Assembly: GCA_905207485.1 (NCBI GenBank)
Contig: CAJLLL010000023.1
Coordinates: forward strand, 1 to 31,891
Length of the DNA: 31,891 bases
DNA from: an uncultured Phascolarctobacterium sp.
GTDB taxonomy: Bacteria > Bacillota > Negativicutes > Acidaminococcales > Acidaminococcaceae
Direction of reading: 5' to 3'
Positions 1 through 8,415 of this stretch are shown here, piece after piece. Both the position numbers and the translations under genes were made by a program. The notes under the pieces are model-generated. The model was not told where the DNA came from and did not search any database. It was given only the letters and a program-made list of their open reading frames with translations. Within the stretch, counting starts at the first letter, position 1; every line of letters starts with the position of its first letter.

Positions 1-2897
1 TTGTATTGTGCATCGTAGCTGCCTTCAATACCGCCCAAATCCATACCGTCGATATCTTCTTTGTTATGGATGTAATGTGCCCAGATGTCTTTATCCTGTT
101 CGCCGTGGGTTGCAAGGCTTAAATGATGTGCAACAGCATCGGTCATAGCATTGCTCATGCTGTAAGTGCCGTGATTTACACCGGCAAGTTCGCCCATGTT
201 AGCTGCGCTGTTGAATGCTGCAATTTGGGCAGCTTTAGTTGCATTGTTGTTGCTGTCGGCTGCTGCGTTGAAGAAGTCAAATGCTGCGCCTTCGTTTTCA
301 TCTTCCAACGTTTTATCAACAATATTAGCAATTTCTACTGCGCCTGCACCATAAACATTGGCAACTTTATCATAGTTTGCAGTTACGTCAAATTTGTTGT
401 CGCTTTCTTTATCGCCAGCAAATACAAGCAATGCGTTATTGCTGATAATATTTGCATCATTCCAACCAGTATCTGTATTATCAATTACATGATAGGTTTC
501 ACCTTTTTTAGCGCCATCAATATAGAGTTTGCTGGTATTATCAACCTTTATAGTAGTTGCACCTATAATTGCAGCATTTTCTTTAACGCTCTGCCCATTA
601 ACCATTACAACAGAATTTTCAGCTGCGTTAAAAGTACCATTAGTAGGAGCAGCAGGAGCTTCTTCAAGATTTCCATCAACTACAATAGCACCGCCAGTTA
701 AATCTACACTGCCATCAATATACAAGCCTGCTGTAACAGCATCTTCACCCCAGGTTAAACCGGTTTTAGCAAAGGTTTCCTGCGCTTTTTCGTTGTTATC
801 AACGCCAAAGCTCATTACAGAGTTTTGCCCTACAACATATTTGCCATCAAGAGTTACTTTGCCATCTTCACCGGCTTCCACAGCCATTTTGCTGGCGTCG
901 GTAATTTCAGCGCCGTCTTTCCATGTCGGGTCAAGGAATACGGTTGCACCCTTAAGGTCGGTTCCTTTTACAGTTACATTGCCTGCTTTTTCAAAGTTGC
1001 CGATATTGATAACTGTATCTGCATCAACAGCAGTCAAATTTTCAACCCGTGCAGCACCGGTAATAGAAGTATTACCGTTAGCAGTAATATCACTTACCAG
1101 AGTGCCATTGCCTACATTAACAACACCATTGTTAAGCGTTACACCTTCTTTTACAGTAGTTTTGCCGTTTACATTAAAGGCACTGCCTTCGTTAACAGTT
1201 ACACTGCCATTTAAGTTGTATTCTGTATCACTTGTTGCTAAACTGTTACCAACAGTGAAGGAACCGTTTGTAGCTTCTGCACCATCAACTTTATCAGTTG
1301 TGCCAACAACAACTTTTACAGCACCAGTTCCACCAACAACGGTAATCAATTCACCGCCAGCGCTGCCGCCAAGAGTTACATTTTTGCCATTGGTAATAAC
1401 CATACCGGTAGAACCTTTTGCCATTTTTAATTTACCGGCACTAAAACCATTAGCCACCGTATCTCCAACAACTACGTCATCAATTTCTTTATCTGTTAAA
1501 CTTGTAGATTCAGAACCAATAAGTAAGTTTTTATCTGCATTAATAGTTGCTTTGTCAAGTATAATATCATCACCAATAGAAGAAGCATCATCAACGCCAA
1601 TTTCATTAATGCCTTCTTCTGTAATAAGATTACCGGTCATAACAATACTTGTTGTGCTATCATATTCCAAACCATCAAGAGCATCTTTAGCAGACCTTAC
1701 ATAACCTAAGCTATATTTTTCATCAGTAAGTTTCAAAGTACCGCCAGCATAACTGATAGCATCATTGGTTACAGCACCGGAGGTAGAATTAAGTACAGCT
1801 TCATCACTGCTTATATCAACGCCACGTTCAAAAATCTGGTCGCCTTTGGTTTCGATAACGCCGTTGCCTTTAAGAACTATGCCGCCTTTAGTGATTTCAT
1901 AATCATCTTTTTTAAATTCAGCAAGCCAAGGATTACTATCATCTTTGCCAACTAAATATCTTAAGTTTTCTGCTTTTAAAGTACCGCCGTTTATTTCAAT
2001 TAAACCATCGCCACTTTCACCATCTTCACTGCCAGTTAAAGCCATAAAAACATCGTCGCCACCAAGGGAATAAACAGTATTTGCATCGCCATTTAAATAA
2101 ATTTTACCGCCAGCTGCTGCAAAAATGCTGCCTTTAGTGCTAATGCTGCTGTTATTAACTGTTACTACGCTGTCATTGCCAAAAGCAGATACACCAGTGT
2201 TAAGCACAGCATTATTAACTGTTACTTTACCGCCTTTTTCAGCATGAACTTCGGTGTAGCCATCTGTAATAAAGTTACCTTCATCGTCTACTGCTATATG
2301 ACGATCCTCAGTTTTATCTCCTTCAACTTCATAATATTCAACTTCAGTAACAGTACCGCCAGTAATTTCAACAAAAGAATCAAGATCTTCAGCCATAACA
2401 TCGCCGGTAATATCTACATTTTTGGCTACAAGCCCGCTTTGATCGGTAACTCTAATATCTGCCTGCAAATATTTGCCTTCTTCTTTTTCATAAGTACCAC
2501 CGGAAACAATTTTTCCGCCGGTAAGTTCTGCACAGCCACCTGTAATATTAACATAACCTTCGATATTAGCATTATTAGCAGTTAAAGACAGCTCTTTGCC
2601 CGAATGCATATAAATACCGTTAGTAATATTACCGGCACCATTAAGATTAACTGTCGATTCACCGGAAATATCCAACTTTCCAATGCTATACGATCCTGTA
2701 ACAGTCAGGTCATAACCAGACGTTTGAAATTCGCCTGGCACAATAACATTTTGACCGGTTAATTCTTCACCAGTTATTGTTTTATCAGAACTAACAACAT
2801 AATCATTTCCATCTGCGAACGCATTGCCGCAAACACCAAACACACTTGCTGCCAAAACAGTACATAAAACTTTTTTTGTTAAATCCCGCTTTTTCAC
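1..2897 (-). CDS. autotransporter (type V secretion), C-terminal end cut off by window edge
   Basis: One uninterrupted minus-strand frame of 965 codons runs from a GTG at 2895-2897 off the left edge. The start is set by an AGAGGATGA ribosome site just upstream and by the signal peptide that follows: KKR, a hydrophobic stretch, then a likely cut after GNAFA (about residue 28). The long middle is low-complexity, Asn/Gly/Val/Thr-rich and built of short repeats such as ITGG, VNNG and NVGN, typical of a beta-helix passenger. The last residues in view (DIWAHYIHNKED ... GGIEGSYDAQY) look like the start of an autotransporter beta-barrel domain, most of which lies outside. By family, the barrel inserts in the outer membrane and displays the passenger on the surface. 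The passenger's ligand is unknown. An adhesin role is only inference. It is the strongest evidence that the host is diderm. Confidence 0.9.
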   Translation of the reverse strand, partial: MKKRDLTKKVLCTVLAASVFGVCGNAFADGNDYVVSSDKTITGEELTGQNVIVPGEFQTSGYDLTVTGSYSIGKLDISGESTVNLNGAGNITNGIYMHSGKELSLTANNANIEGYVNITGGCAELTGGKIVSGGTYEKEEGKYLQADIRVTDQSGLVAKNVDITGDVMAEDLDSFVEITGGTVTEVEYYEVEGDKTEDRHIAVDDEGNFITDGYTEVHAEKGGKVTVNNAVLNTGVSAFGNDSVVTVNNSSISTKGSIFAAAGGKIYLNGDANTVYSLGGDDVFMALTGSEDGESGDGLIEINGGTLKAENLRYLVGKDDSNPWLAEFKKDDYEITKGGIVLKGNGVIETKGDQIFERGVDISSDEAVLNSTSGAVTNDAISYAGGTLKLTDEKYSLGYVRSAKDALDGLEYDSTTSIVMTGNLITEEGINEIGVDDASSIGDDIILDKATINADKNLLIGSESTSLTDKEIDDVVVGDTVANGFSAGKLKMAKGSTGMVITNGKNVTLGGSAGGELITVVGGTGAVKVVVGTTDKVDGAEATNGSFTVGNSLATSDTEYNLNGSVTVNEGSAFNVNGKTTVKEGVTLNNGVVNVGNGTLVSDITANGNTSITGAARVENLTAVDADTVINIGNFEKAGNVTVKGTDLKGATVFLDPTWKDGAEITDASKMAVEAGEDGKVTLDGKYVVGQNSVMSFGVDNNEKAQETFAKTGLTWGEDAVTAGLYIDGSVDLTGGAIVVDGNLEEAPAAPTNGTFNAAENSVVMVNGQSVKENAAIIGATTIKVDNTSKLYIDGAKKGETYHVIDNTDTGWNDANIISNNALLVFAGDKESDNKFDVTANYDKVANVYGAGAVEIANIVDKTLEDENEGAAFDFFNAAADSNNNATKAAQIAAFNSAANMGELAGVNHGTYSMSNAMTDAVAHHLSLATHGEQDKDIWAHYIHNKEDIDGMDLGGIEGSYDAQY

Positions 2898-3048
2898 CAA
2901 ATCATCCTCTTTTCTAAAAATTTTAAATTAGTTTTATTTGCAAATAATATACTTGTTATCGCATATTATTTATCAACTATATATTATTAAAGTTCATATT
3001 TCAGCAAAACAAATTACTGTCTGAAATATATTAACAAAATACATTAAC
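2898..3048. other. AT-rich spacer between XRE regulator and autotransporter
   Basis: The 151-bp spacer is very AT-rich and holds the autotransporter leader. On the minus strand there are TTGATA- and TATATT-like elements about 19 bp apart, but AT-richness makes this weak. No terminator separates it clearly from the XRE gene upstream. Confidence 0.4.
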
Positions 3049-3282
3049 CTATATTCCAACTATTAGATCATTAACATTTACTTCCAATGCTGCTGCAATT
3101 TTAAACAGTGTTTCCATAGAATAACTTTGGCCTTTATTGCCACGCTCAATTAAGCTGAGGTAGTTACTGCTTATCCCTACCATTTCCGAAAGCTGTGCCT
3201 GGGTATAGCCCTTTTTCTTTCTGTAATAAGCAATTTTTAAACCTATTTCTTTATATTTTAGAGCAAACAAACTCCCCTTCAC
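3049..3282 (-). CDS. small XRE/Cro-CI helix-turn-helix regulator
   Basis: A 77-residue protein consisting almost entirely of one HTH_3-type domain: KIAYYRKKKGYTQAQLSEMVG, then the recognition helix region ISSNYLSLIERG, then a closing helix METLFKIAAALEVNVNDLI. Such proteins bind DNA as dimers and usually repress nearby promoters. The start is uncertain. The longest frame begins with GTG at 3280-3282, where a GAG lies too close to be a good ribosome site; a TTG a few codons later sits directly after AAGGGGAG and is also not ideally spaced. It lies on the same strand directly upstream of the autotransporter, so control of that surface protein or of itself is plausible but not shown. Confidence 0.85.
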   Translation of the reverse strand: MKGSLFALKYKEIGLKIAYYRKKKGYTQAQLSEMVGISSNYLSLIERGNKGQSYSMETLFKIAAALEVNVNDLIVGI

Positions 3283-3585
3283 CTCTATATAAAATTATCC
3301 CATAAATAAACACTTAGACAACAAAGCTATACTTTGAATTTTCATACTTATACATTGAGGAAAATTTTTATATTAAGTTTGCTGCTTTTTAATTACACTC
3401 AACTATTTATCGAAAACAACTAAAATCAGATATTCCAATCAAAAGCATGAAAACAGTAATTAAAATATCAAATTTATTAATAATTTTCTGTACATAATTA
3501 TAAAGGACGATATAGCCATTCATTGGCTATATCGTCCTTTGTTCAACAAATATTAAATTTTTTATTATCAATCCGGCTTTTACTT
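3283..3585. other. AT-rich intergenic region with one strong hairpin
   Basis: The 303-bp region is very AT-rich and has no credible gene. It contains the upstream region of the XRE gene and, near its right end, the hairpin at 3502-3540 that ends the WYL regulator gene. Confidence 0.6.
3502..3540 (-). terminator. rho-independent terminator of the WYL regulator gene
   Basis: A perfect 17-bp inverted repeat (3502-3518 and 3524-3540) with a 5-nt loop. Its outer end is AAAGGACG/CGTCCTTT, followed on the minus strand by TATAATTAT. It is 45 bp past the stop of the minus-strand WYL gene. The stem is unusually long for a simple terminator, so an extra role cannot be excluded. Confidence 0.75.
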
Positions 3586-4551
3586 TTAATCTGTAAATTC
3601 TATATTATCACCCTGGCTTTTAAGCCACATTTCAATTCCTTCGCCATAGGCTTCGGCAGTTATCAAATAACCTCTTTCTGCATGTTCCAGTACTTTGGCT
3701 GTTGGAATACGGTCAAGTATAGCTTCCAATGATGGCCCTTTAAACCAGAATTTTACCTTATGCAGTTTGCCGCTGTACATAAACTGCACCCTTTTTCTGA
3801 AAACACCCTCCTCAAATCTGTTCTCATACGGTACTTTAAAGCGTTTATCTGTTACTTTGCAGTTTTTTATCCGGTCAATTCTGTACATGGTTGGTAATTG
3901 TTTGCCGCCTTCTTGGTAATTTATTTTTTCCTTACTTTCAGTATCATCAATAATGGCAACCAGATAAAAGTAAAATTCCGAAAACATTATGCTTAACGGT
4001 TTAACAAGCCTGTTTACTTTAGAACCGTTCTGCCTGTAATAAACTATTTGCAGTTCTTTATGTTCTTTTATTGCCTGTGAAATCTGCCATAACCTTTCTA
4101 ACAGCAATGTTTGGTGGTGCAGTTCCGTATAATGAAATTTTTCGTTAGCAATCATTTCATTAATATGCCGCTGATTTTCATAAGGAACACAGCAGGAAAC
4201 CATTTTATCCAATAGGGGAAACATCTCAGATTTCATCAAAGCCCTGCTTTCCAGTAATATTTTAGCCGCAGCAAAAGATTCTTCGTTACTTAATAAGCTG
4301 CGTACAGGCGGCACCAACTTGTAGCCGTTTACTTTTCTATCATACAAAAGCTGCTGTACAACGCCATTTTGTTCATTCTGGTTAGCAATAAAGGCGCGCA
4401 AATCATCAAAATCACGCTGTATTGACCTTAACGAACAATTAAACCTTACCGCTTCTTCCTGTTTATAAAGCGTATGCCCGTCGGCAAGCCTGGCATACAT
4501 ACTCAGCAATCTGTTCTTAACAAACTGCAAATTTTCTTTACGTTTTACCAT
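3586..4551 (-). CDS. WYL-domain transcriptional regulator
   Basis: A 321-residue protein with an N-terminal winged helix-turn-helix (about residues 8-60; CSLRSIQRDFDDLRAF is the recognition region of DeoR-like regulators) and a WYL domain from about 155 to 245. The WYL signatures are the strand FYFYLVAII and, about 40 residues on, YRIDRI, plus a basic PLSI segment. A WCX-type C-terminal extension follows. WYL proteins are transcription factors that sense nucleic acids or small nucleotide-like ligands, often in stress, phage-defence or DNA-damage settings. It stands alone with its own terminator, so its targets cannot be read from context. The ATG start has a CGGAG 10 nt upstream. Confidence 0.88.
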   Translation of the reverse strand: MVKRKENLQFVKNRLLSMYARLADGHTLYKQEEAVRFNCSLRSIQRDFDDLRAFIANQNEQNGVVQQLLYDRKVNGYKLVPPVRSLLSNEESFAAAKILLESRALMKSEMFPLLDKMVSCCVPYENQRHINEMIANEKFHYTELHHQTLLLERLWQISQAIKEHKELQIVYYRQNGSKVNRLVKPLSIMFSEFYFYLVAIIDDTESKEKINYQEGGKQLPTMYRIDRIKNCKVTDKRFKVPYENRFEEGVFRKRVQFMYSGKLHKVKFWFKGPSLEAILDRIPTAKVLEHAERGYLITAEAYGEGIEMWLKSQGDNIEFTD

Positions 4552-4661
4552 ATCATTACAACTCCGTTCTTATATATAAACATCATATTTTAATTTACCA
4601 TTATATAAATTATACAACAGAATATAGCTGCAATGTTGGCTATATGAGCAGCTTGCAACAA

Positions 4662-4699
4662 AAAAGCCACTACTTCCGGCAAGAGAAGCAATGGCTTTT
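4662..4699 (-). terminator. terminator of the deoC-yycJ-htrA-rlmH operon
   Basis: Inverted arms AAAAGCCA/TGGCTTTT with a further inner CTTC/GAAG pairing, followed on the minus strand by a T-rich run. It is 28 bp beyond the rlmH stop. Confidence 0.8.
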
Positions 4700-4726
4700 C
4701 AAGTTTAATTAATAGTTTTTGTTAAA

Positions 4727-5206
4727 TCACCAATGGTATTTTTCCCCACGGCTGATTTTAAATGCTCTATAAATTTGTTCTACCAGTATCAGACGTATCA
4801 TTTGGTGCGTAAATGTCAGCTTGGAAAAGCTCCAGCGCATATCCGCACGTTTGCGCAGCTCATCGGTATAGCCAAAGGCACCGCCGATAACGAACGCTAT
4901 ATGGCTTTTGCCTGACAGCGCCAAACTGTCAAACATTTCCGCAAGCTGCGGGGATGTAATTTCTTTGCCCTGCAAATCCAAAAGCACTACATGGGCGCTT
5001 GCCGGTATGGCGTTTATTAAGCGTTCCGTTTCTTTGGCAAGCACCTGCTCTTTTTCGGCAGGAGAAGGGTTATCCGGCATTTTTTCTTCGCCGATGGCAA
5101 TGGTTTCCAGTTTGCAGTACGGCGTAAGGCGTTTGGTAAATTCGGCAATGCCTTCGGTAAGGTATTTTTCTTTAATTTTGCCTACACAGACAATGCTGAT
5201 TTTCAT
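4727..5206 (-). CDS. rlmH: 23S rRNA (pseudouridine1915-N3)-methyltransferase
   Basis: The 159 residues match the usual RlmH length. The product uses S-adenosylmethionine to methylate N3 of pseudouridine 1915 in helix 69 of 23S rRNA on the assembled ribosome. Visible SPOUT-class signatures are the N-terminal MKISIVCVGKIKEKY, the cofactor loop FVIGGAFGY, and the C-terminal run FTHQMIRLILVEQIYRAFKI ending GEKYHW. The family norm for that ending is GxPYHK, so the Pro-to-Lys and final Trp are small departures. The ATG lies one base after the htrA stop, so it is translated as the last gene of the operon. The yycJ-htrA-rlmH order is widespread in Firmicutes. Confidence 0.96.
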   Translation of the reverse strand: MKISIVCVGKIKEKYLTEGIAEFTKRLTPYCKLETIAIGEEKMPDNPSPAEKEQVLAKETERLINAIPASAHVVLLDLQGKEITSPQLAEMFDSLALSGKSHIAFVIGGAFGYTDELRKRADMRWSFSKLTFTHQMIRLILVEQIYRAFKISRGEKYHW

Positions 5207-5207
5207 A

Positions 5208-6311
5208 TCAGCCTTCCTCCGGCATTTCCTGCAAAGTTACCTGCAAAGTGCGTTTAATATCAGCGCGCAGCACTTCAATGGCAACTACGTCGCCAACTTT
5301 CTTTTCGGCAAGTTTGCTGCGCAGTTCCGGCACGGTTTCCACTTTCTGTCCGTCAAAAGTCAAAATAATATCGCCGGGGCGCATACCTGCGTTATAAACC
5401 GGACCGCCGGTAACAATTTTCATTACAAAAATGCCGCCGTGCAAATCAAGGTCAAACCCATAACGCGCGCTTATATCCTTATCAATCAGGCTGGCGCCGA
5501 TATACGGACGGGCAATACGTCCGTGGTTGGCAAGTTCATCCAAAATAGGTTTGGCAGAATTTACCGGAATAGCAAAACCGATGCCTTCAACGCCGCTGAC
5601 CGCTACTTTGGCGGAGTTAATGCCAACAACTTCGCCATCGGCGTTAACAAGCGCACCGCCAGAGTTGCCGGGGTTAATGGCTGCATCTGTCTGAATAAGG
5701 TTAAATTTGCGGTCGCCAAGTTCAATGGAACGGTTTAAGGCGCTGATAACGCCAACAGTTACGCTGCCGCGGAATTCCAGCCCCAGCGGGTTGCCAATGG
5801 CAATGGCGGGCTCGCCTACCTGCAATGTGGAAGAATCGCCGAATTTTGCTACCGGCAAATCTTCGTCAACATCAATTTTTACAACGGCAAGGTCTGTTGC
5901 CGCATCTGCGCCAAGCACTTTGCCTTTAACGCTGCGGCCGTCCGTAAGGCTTACGATAATTTCCTGTGCGCCTTCAACAACGTGGTTGTTGGTGGCAATC
6001 AGGCCGCTTTTATCGTAAATAACGCCGCTGCCGGTGCCGCGTTCGGTAAGCTGCACGCGGTTAAAAAAGTCGCGCACATAGGCTTTGTTGGTAATGCCTA
6101 CAACGGCAGGGCCAACTTTTTGCGCTGCTATAACTACCGGCGTATTGCGCGCTCCGGAAAGTTTTACTTCCTGTTTAGCGGCGGCAGGCGTTTCAGCCTG
6201 TTTGGCGGTTTCGGCCGTGTTGCCGATACCGCAGCCGCCCAACAGAACAGCTGTACTTAAAATGCCGCACATAAACAAATTAAGTGATTTTTTTAATATC
6301 GTCTTCTGCAT
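5208..6311 (-). CDS. htrA: HtrA/DegP-family serine protease, probable lipoprotein
   Basis: A 367-residue envelope protease. The N-terminus has a basic start, a hydrophobic segment and lipobox LLGGC (Cys27), suggesting lipid anchoring on the outer face of the inner membrane. The trypsin-like domain (about 60-260) carries the whole triad: His110 in ATNNHVVEG, Asp140 in AATDLAVVKI, Ser217 in NPGNSGGAL. One PDZ domain follows (about 268-360; YIGASL, GPVYNAGMRPGDII). By family it degrades or refolds damaged envelope proteins. The start is fixed by GAGGGGTG, which overlaps the yycJ stop 12 bp upstream. A lipobox is less usual than the plain membrane anchor seen in many Firmicute HtrA proteins. Confidence 0.94.
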   Translation of the reverse strand: MQKTILKKSLNLFMCGILSTAVLLGGCGIGNTAETAKQAETPAAAKQEVKLSGARNTPVVIAAQKVGPAVVGITNKAYVRDFFNRVQLTERGTGSGVIYDKSGLIATNNHVVEGAQEIIVSLTDGRSVKGKVLGADAATDLAVVKIDVDEDLPVAKFGDSSTLQVGEPAIAIGNPLGLEFRGSVTVGVISALNRSIELGDRKFNLIQTDAAINPGNSGGALVNADGEVVGINSAKVAVSGVEGIGFAIPVNSAKPILDELANHGRIARPYIGASLIDKDISARYGFDLDLHGGIFVMKIVTGGPVYNAGMRPGDIILTFDGQKVETVPELRSKLAEKKVGDVVAIEVLRADIKRTLQVTLQEMPEEG

Positions 6312-6323
6312 TTTTTACACCCC

Positions 6324-7100
6324 TCAATAATTTTTTATTATATTATCCTGCGAAGCTACGTAAATTTTAACGGCTTCGCCTGTTTCTTTAGCTTCCAAAA
6401 TACTGCGCACAGTGTTAAGAGCAAGCTGCGGCGTGTTGTTTTCCTGGCTTAAATGCGCCAGAAAAACCTCGTCCGGCAGGTGTTCCATCTGCGAAAGCAG
6501 CCACCCGGCAGCGGCGTTGGATAAATGCCCGCGCGTGCCCAAAATGCGCTGTTTTAAAGGATACGGGTATGAACCTTTTTTCAGCATATCTTCATCGTGG
6601 TTAGCTTCCAGCACCAGGGCATCGGCTCCTGCCACGCTTGTTTTTATTTCTTCCGTAATAAACCCTACGTCTGTAAGGTAAACGCAGCGCGCACCTGCAT
6701 AACTAAACGCATAACCTACGGCGTTTGCGGCATCATGCGGCACGTTAAAACTGGTTATTTTAAGCCCTTCCGTTTCCAGGCACTTCGGCAGCAAACGGCA
6801 GCAGGCGCGTTCCATTTCACCGCGCTGCGGCAGATAACGCCATGTAGCTTCGTTGGCAAACACCGGCAAATGGTATTTGCGGCTTAACACCGGCAGCCCG
6901 CTGATATGGTCGCGGTGTTCGTGGGTTAAAAGCACAGCGTCCAAATCCTCCGGCGTCAGCCCGGCTTCTTTTAAACGCTGCACAATCTGGCGGCAGCTGA
7001 TGCCGGCATCAATTAAAAAATTTTTGCCGCCTGCGCTGATAACAGTGGCATTGCCCTTACTGCCGCTGGCAAGTACGGAAATTTTAAATTCGCCCGTCAT
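6324..7100 (-). CDS. yycJ: YycJ/WalJ metallo-beta-lactamase-fold hydrolase
   Basis: A 258-residue protein with metallo-beta-lactamase signatures: THEHRDH (His60, His62, Asp64, His65), LTDVGF (Asp144), GHLSN (His192) and FLAHLSQENN (His216). YycJ is a metal-dependent nuclease (a 5'-to-3' exonuclease in Bacillus) reported to act in DNA repair, and is normally encoded with the WalRK two-component system. Here walR and walK are not adjacent; deoC precedes it instead. The ATG overlaps the deoC TGA (ATGA), so translation is coupled. The gene ends 12 bp before htrA. Confidence 0.9.
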   Translation of the reverse strand: MTGEFKISVLASGSKGNATVISAGGKNFLIDAGISCRQIVQRLKEAGLTPEDLDAVLLTHEHRDHISGLPVLSRKYHLPVFANEATWRYLPQRGEMERACCRLLPKCLETEGLKITSFNVPHDAANAVGYAFSYAGARCVYLTDVGFITEEIKTSVAGADALVLEANHDEDMLKKGSYPYPLKQRILGTRGHLSNAAAGWLLSQMEHLPDEVFLAHLSQENNTPQLALNTVRSILEAKETGEAVKIYVASQDNIIKNY

Positions 7101-7747
7101 GCTTCACCTGTGGCAACAGCAGCGCCAGCACTGGTGCCGATGCGGTCTGCGCCTGCCTCAACCATAGCGCGTGCCGTAGCGGCATCGCGTATTCCGCCGG
7201 CAGCCTTTACCATTAAGCCGTATTTATCTGCTTCTTCGCGCAGCAGCGCAACATCTTCAACGGTTGCACCGCCTTTGCCAAAACCGGTAGAAGTTTTAAC
7301 AAATTTTGCGCCGCCGTCGGCAATAATGCGGCACGCCGTGCGTTTTTCGCGTGCAGTAAGCGAAGCAGCCTCAATAATAACCTTTACCGGGCAGGGTGCT
7401 GCCGCTTCCACCACGCGGCGGATATCTTCCGTTACGGCAGCGTAATCGCCGGTTTTAAAAGCCGAAATATTCATTACCATATCAATTTCATCGGCATGTT
7501 CTTCCATAGCGGTTTTGGCTTCCAAAGCCTTAACGCAGCTGAAGGTAGCGCCAAGCGGAAAACCAACCACCGTAATAACCTTAACGCTGCTGCCCTGCAA
7601 AAGATGCTTGGCAAGCGGCACATAGCACGGGTTAACGCATACGCCGTACAGCTTATTCTGCAATGCTTCATCACACAAACGCATAATATCCTTTACGGTT
7701 GCATCCGGTTTTAATAATGTATGTTCAATTTTTTGGGCAAGTTCCAT
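7097..7747 (-). CDS. deoC: deoxyribose-phosphate aldolase
   Basis: 216 residues, the usual bacterial DeoC length. It reversibly cleaves 2-deoxyribose 5-phosphate to acetaldehyde and glyceraldehyde 3-phosphate in deoxynucleoside catabolism. Catalytic signatures are present: Schiff-base Lys151 in FVKTSTGF, Lys181 in VKAAGGIR, and acidic Asp89 in EIDMVMNI. The N-terminal motif reads IEHTLLKPDAT, with Glu where Asp is more usual. GGGGAGG lies 7 nt before the ATG. It is the first gene of a four-gene operon. Pairing with yycJ-htrA-rlmH has no obvious metabolic logic. Confidence 0.96.
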   Translation of the reverse strand: MELAQKIEHTLLKPDATVKDIMRLCDEALQNKLYGVCVNPCYVPLAKHLLQGSSVKVITVVGFPLGATFSCVKALEAKTAMEEHADEIDMVMNISAFKTGDYAAVTEDIRRVVEAAAPCPVKVIIEAASLTAREKRTACRIIADGGAKFVKTSTGFGKGGATVEDVALLREEADKYGLMVKAAGGIRDAATARAMVEAGADRIGTSAGAAVATGEA

Positions 7748-7784
7748 TGCAATTCCTCCCCATTTTTTACTTTTATACCATATA

Positions 7785-7793
7785 ATTATAGCA
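7785..7793 (-). promoter_or_regulatory. extended -10 promoter for the deoC operon
   Basis: The minus strand reads TGC-TATAAT, an extended -10 with a perfect hexamer, about 40 bp before the deoC ATG. No good -35 sits 17 bp upstream (AATCCT), as expected of an extended -10 promoter. Confidence 0.6.
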
Positions 7794-7869
7794 AAACTTT
7801 GGCGTTTAGGATTGATAAAAAAGTAAATTTTTATAAAACTTTATAAGGCTGCCGCCATAAAAAACAAAC

Positions 7870-7887
7870 GGGACCCCAAAGGGTCCC
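7870..7887 (-). terminator. terminator of the Fur-family gene
   Basis: A 7-bp perfect GC-rich stem GGGACCC/GGGTCCC with a 4-nt loop, followed on the minus strand by GTTTGTTTTTTA, 12 bp after the stop of the Fur-family gene. Confidence 0.88.
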
Positions 7888-7899
7888 AAATTAATCAGT

Positions 7900-8325
7900 T
7901 TAGTGCTTTTCGCGGCAGTTTTCGCACACACCATAAAAATAAAACTGGTGCCCGCTTAATTTATAACCGCTTTCCTTTTCGGCATCCGCCATAATGGCGC
8001 CTGCATTAACATTAAACAAATCCTCCACCTTGCCGCAGCAGGTGCACTGCACATGGTGATGGTCGCTGATGTCGGCATCGTAACGGAAGCTGTCCTCACC
8101 TGTATTGATAATCTGGATAACATGCAGCCTGTTCAAAATCTCCACAGTTTTATAAACGGTTGCAAAACTCATGGAAGGATATTTGGGGCGCAGTGTTTTA
8201 TACAGCATCTCTGCGCTGGGATGCTCGTGCGTCGCAGCCAGGGTTTCATACACAGCAAGGCGCTGCGGCGTAACTTTATAGCCGTTTTCACGCAAAATTG
8301 CGGTAAGTTCGCTGTTGGTTAACAT
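7900..8325 (-). CDS. Fur/PerR-family metal-dependent repressor
   Basis: 141 residues from the ATG at 8323-8325, chosen because GAAAGGAGGAG lies 3-4 nt before it; an upstream in-frame ATG at 8415 has no ribosome site and would overlap the promoter. An N-terminal winged helix (NGYKVTPQRLAVYETL, FATVYKTVEIL) is followed by the dimer/metal domain with DHHHVQC and two CxxC pairs (CTCC and CENC) for structural zinc. The layout SFRYDADISDHHHVQC and YGVCENC is closer to PerR-type than to enterobacterial Fur, so peroxide sensing is a good guess, but iron or zinc sensing cannot be excluded. It is divergent from tex and has a Fur-box-like site over its own promoter. Confidence 0.92.
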   Translation of the reverse strand: MLTNSELTAILRENGYKVTPQRLAVYETLAATHEHPSAEMLYKTLRPKYPSMSFATVYKTVEILNRLHVIQIINTGEDSFRYDADISDHHHVQCTCCGKVEDLFNVNAGAIMADAEKESGYKLSGHQFYFYGVCENCREKH

Positions 8326-8386
8326 GGGCTCCTCCTTTCTGTAAGCCTCACGGCGATACAGATTTAAACGCTGATTTTTCAAACTA

Positions 8387-8415
8387 ATTATATTAAATAA
8401 GATTTTCTTTGTCAA
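8387..8415 (-). promoter_or_regulatory. consensus sigma-70-type promoter of the Fur-family gene
   Basis: On the minus strand TTGACA (8410-8415) and TATAAT (8387-8392) are separated by exactly 17 bp. Both hexamers are perfect consensus. The predicted start gives a leader of about 55 nt. Confidence 0.85.

Noticed and set aside
123..2585. Several plus-strand open frames, including one of 391 codons
   Set aside because: They lie opposite the continuous minus-strand autotransporter, have no ribosome sites and show low-complexity Ser/Thr/Pro or Ile/Phe composition, which is the antisense image of its repeats.
8326..8415. N-terminal extension of the Fur-family protein to the ATG at 8415
   Set aside because: The extension covers the perfect promoter and has no ribosome site, whereas the ATG at 8325 has a strong one and gives the normal length.
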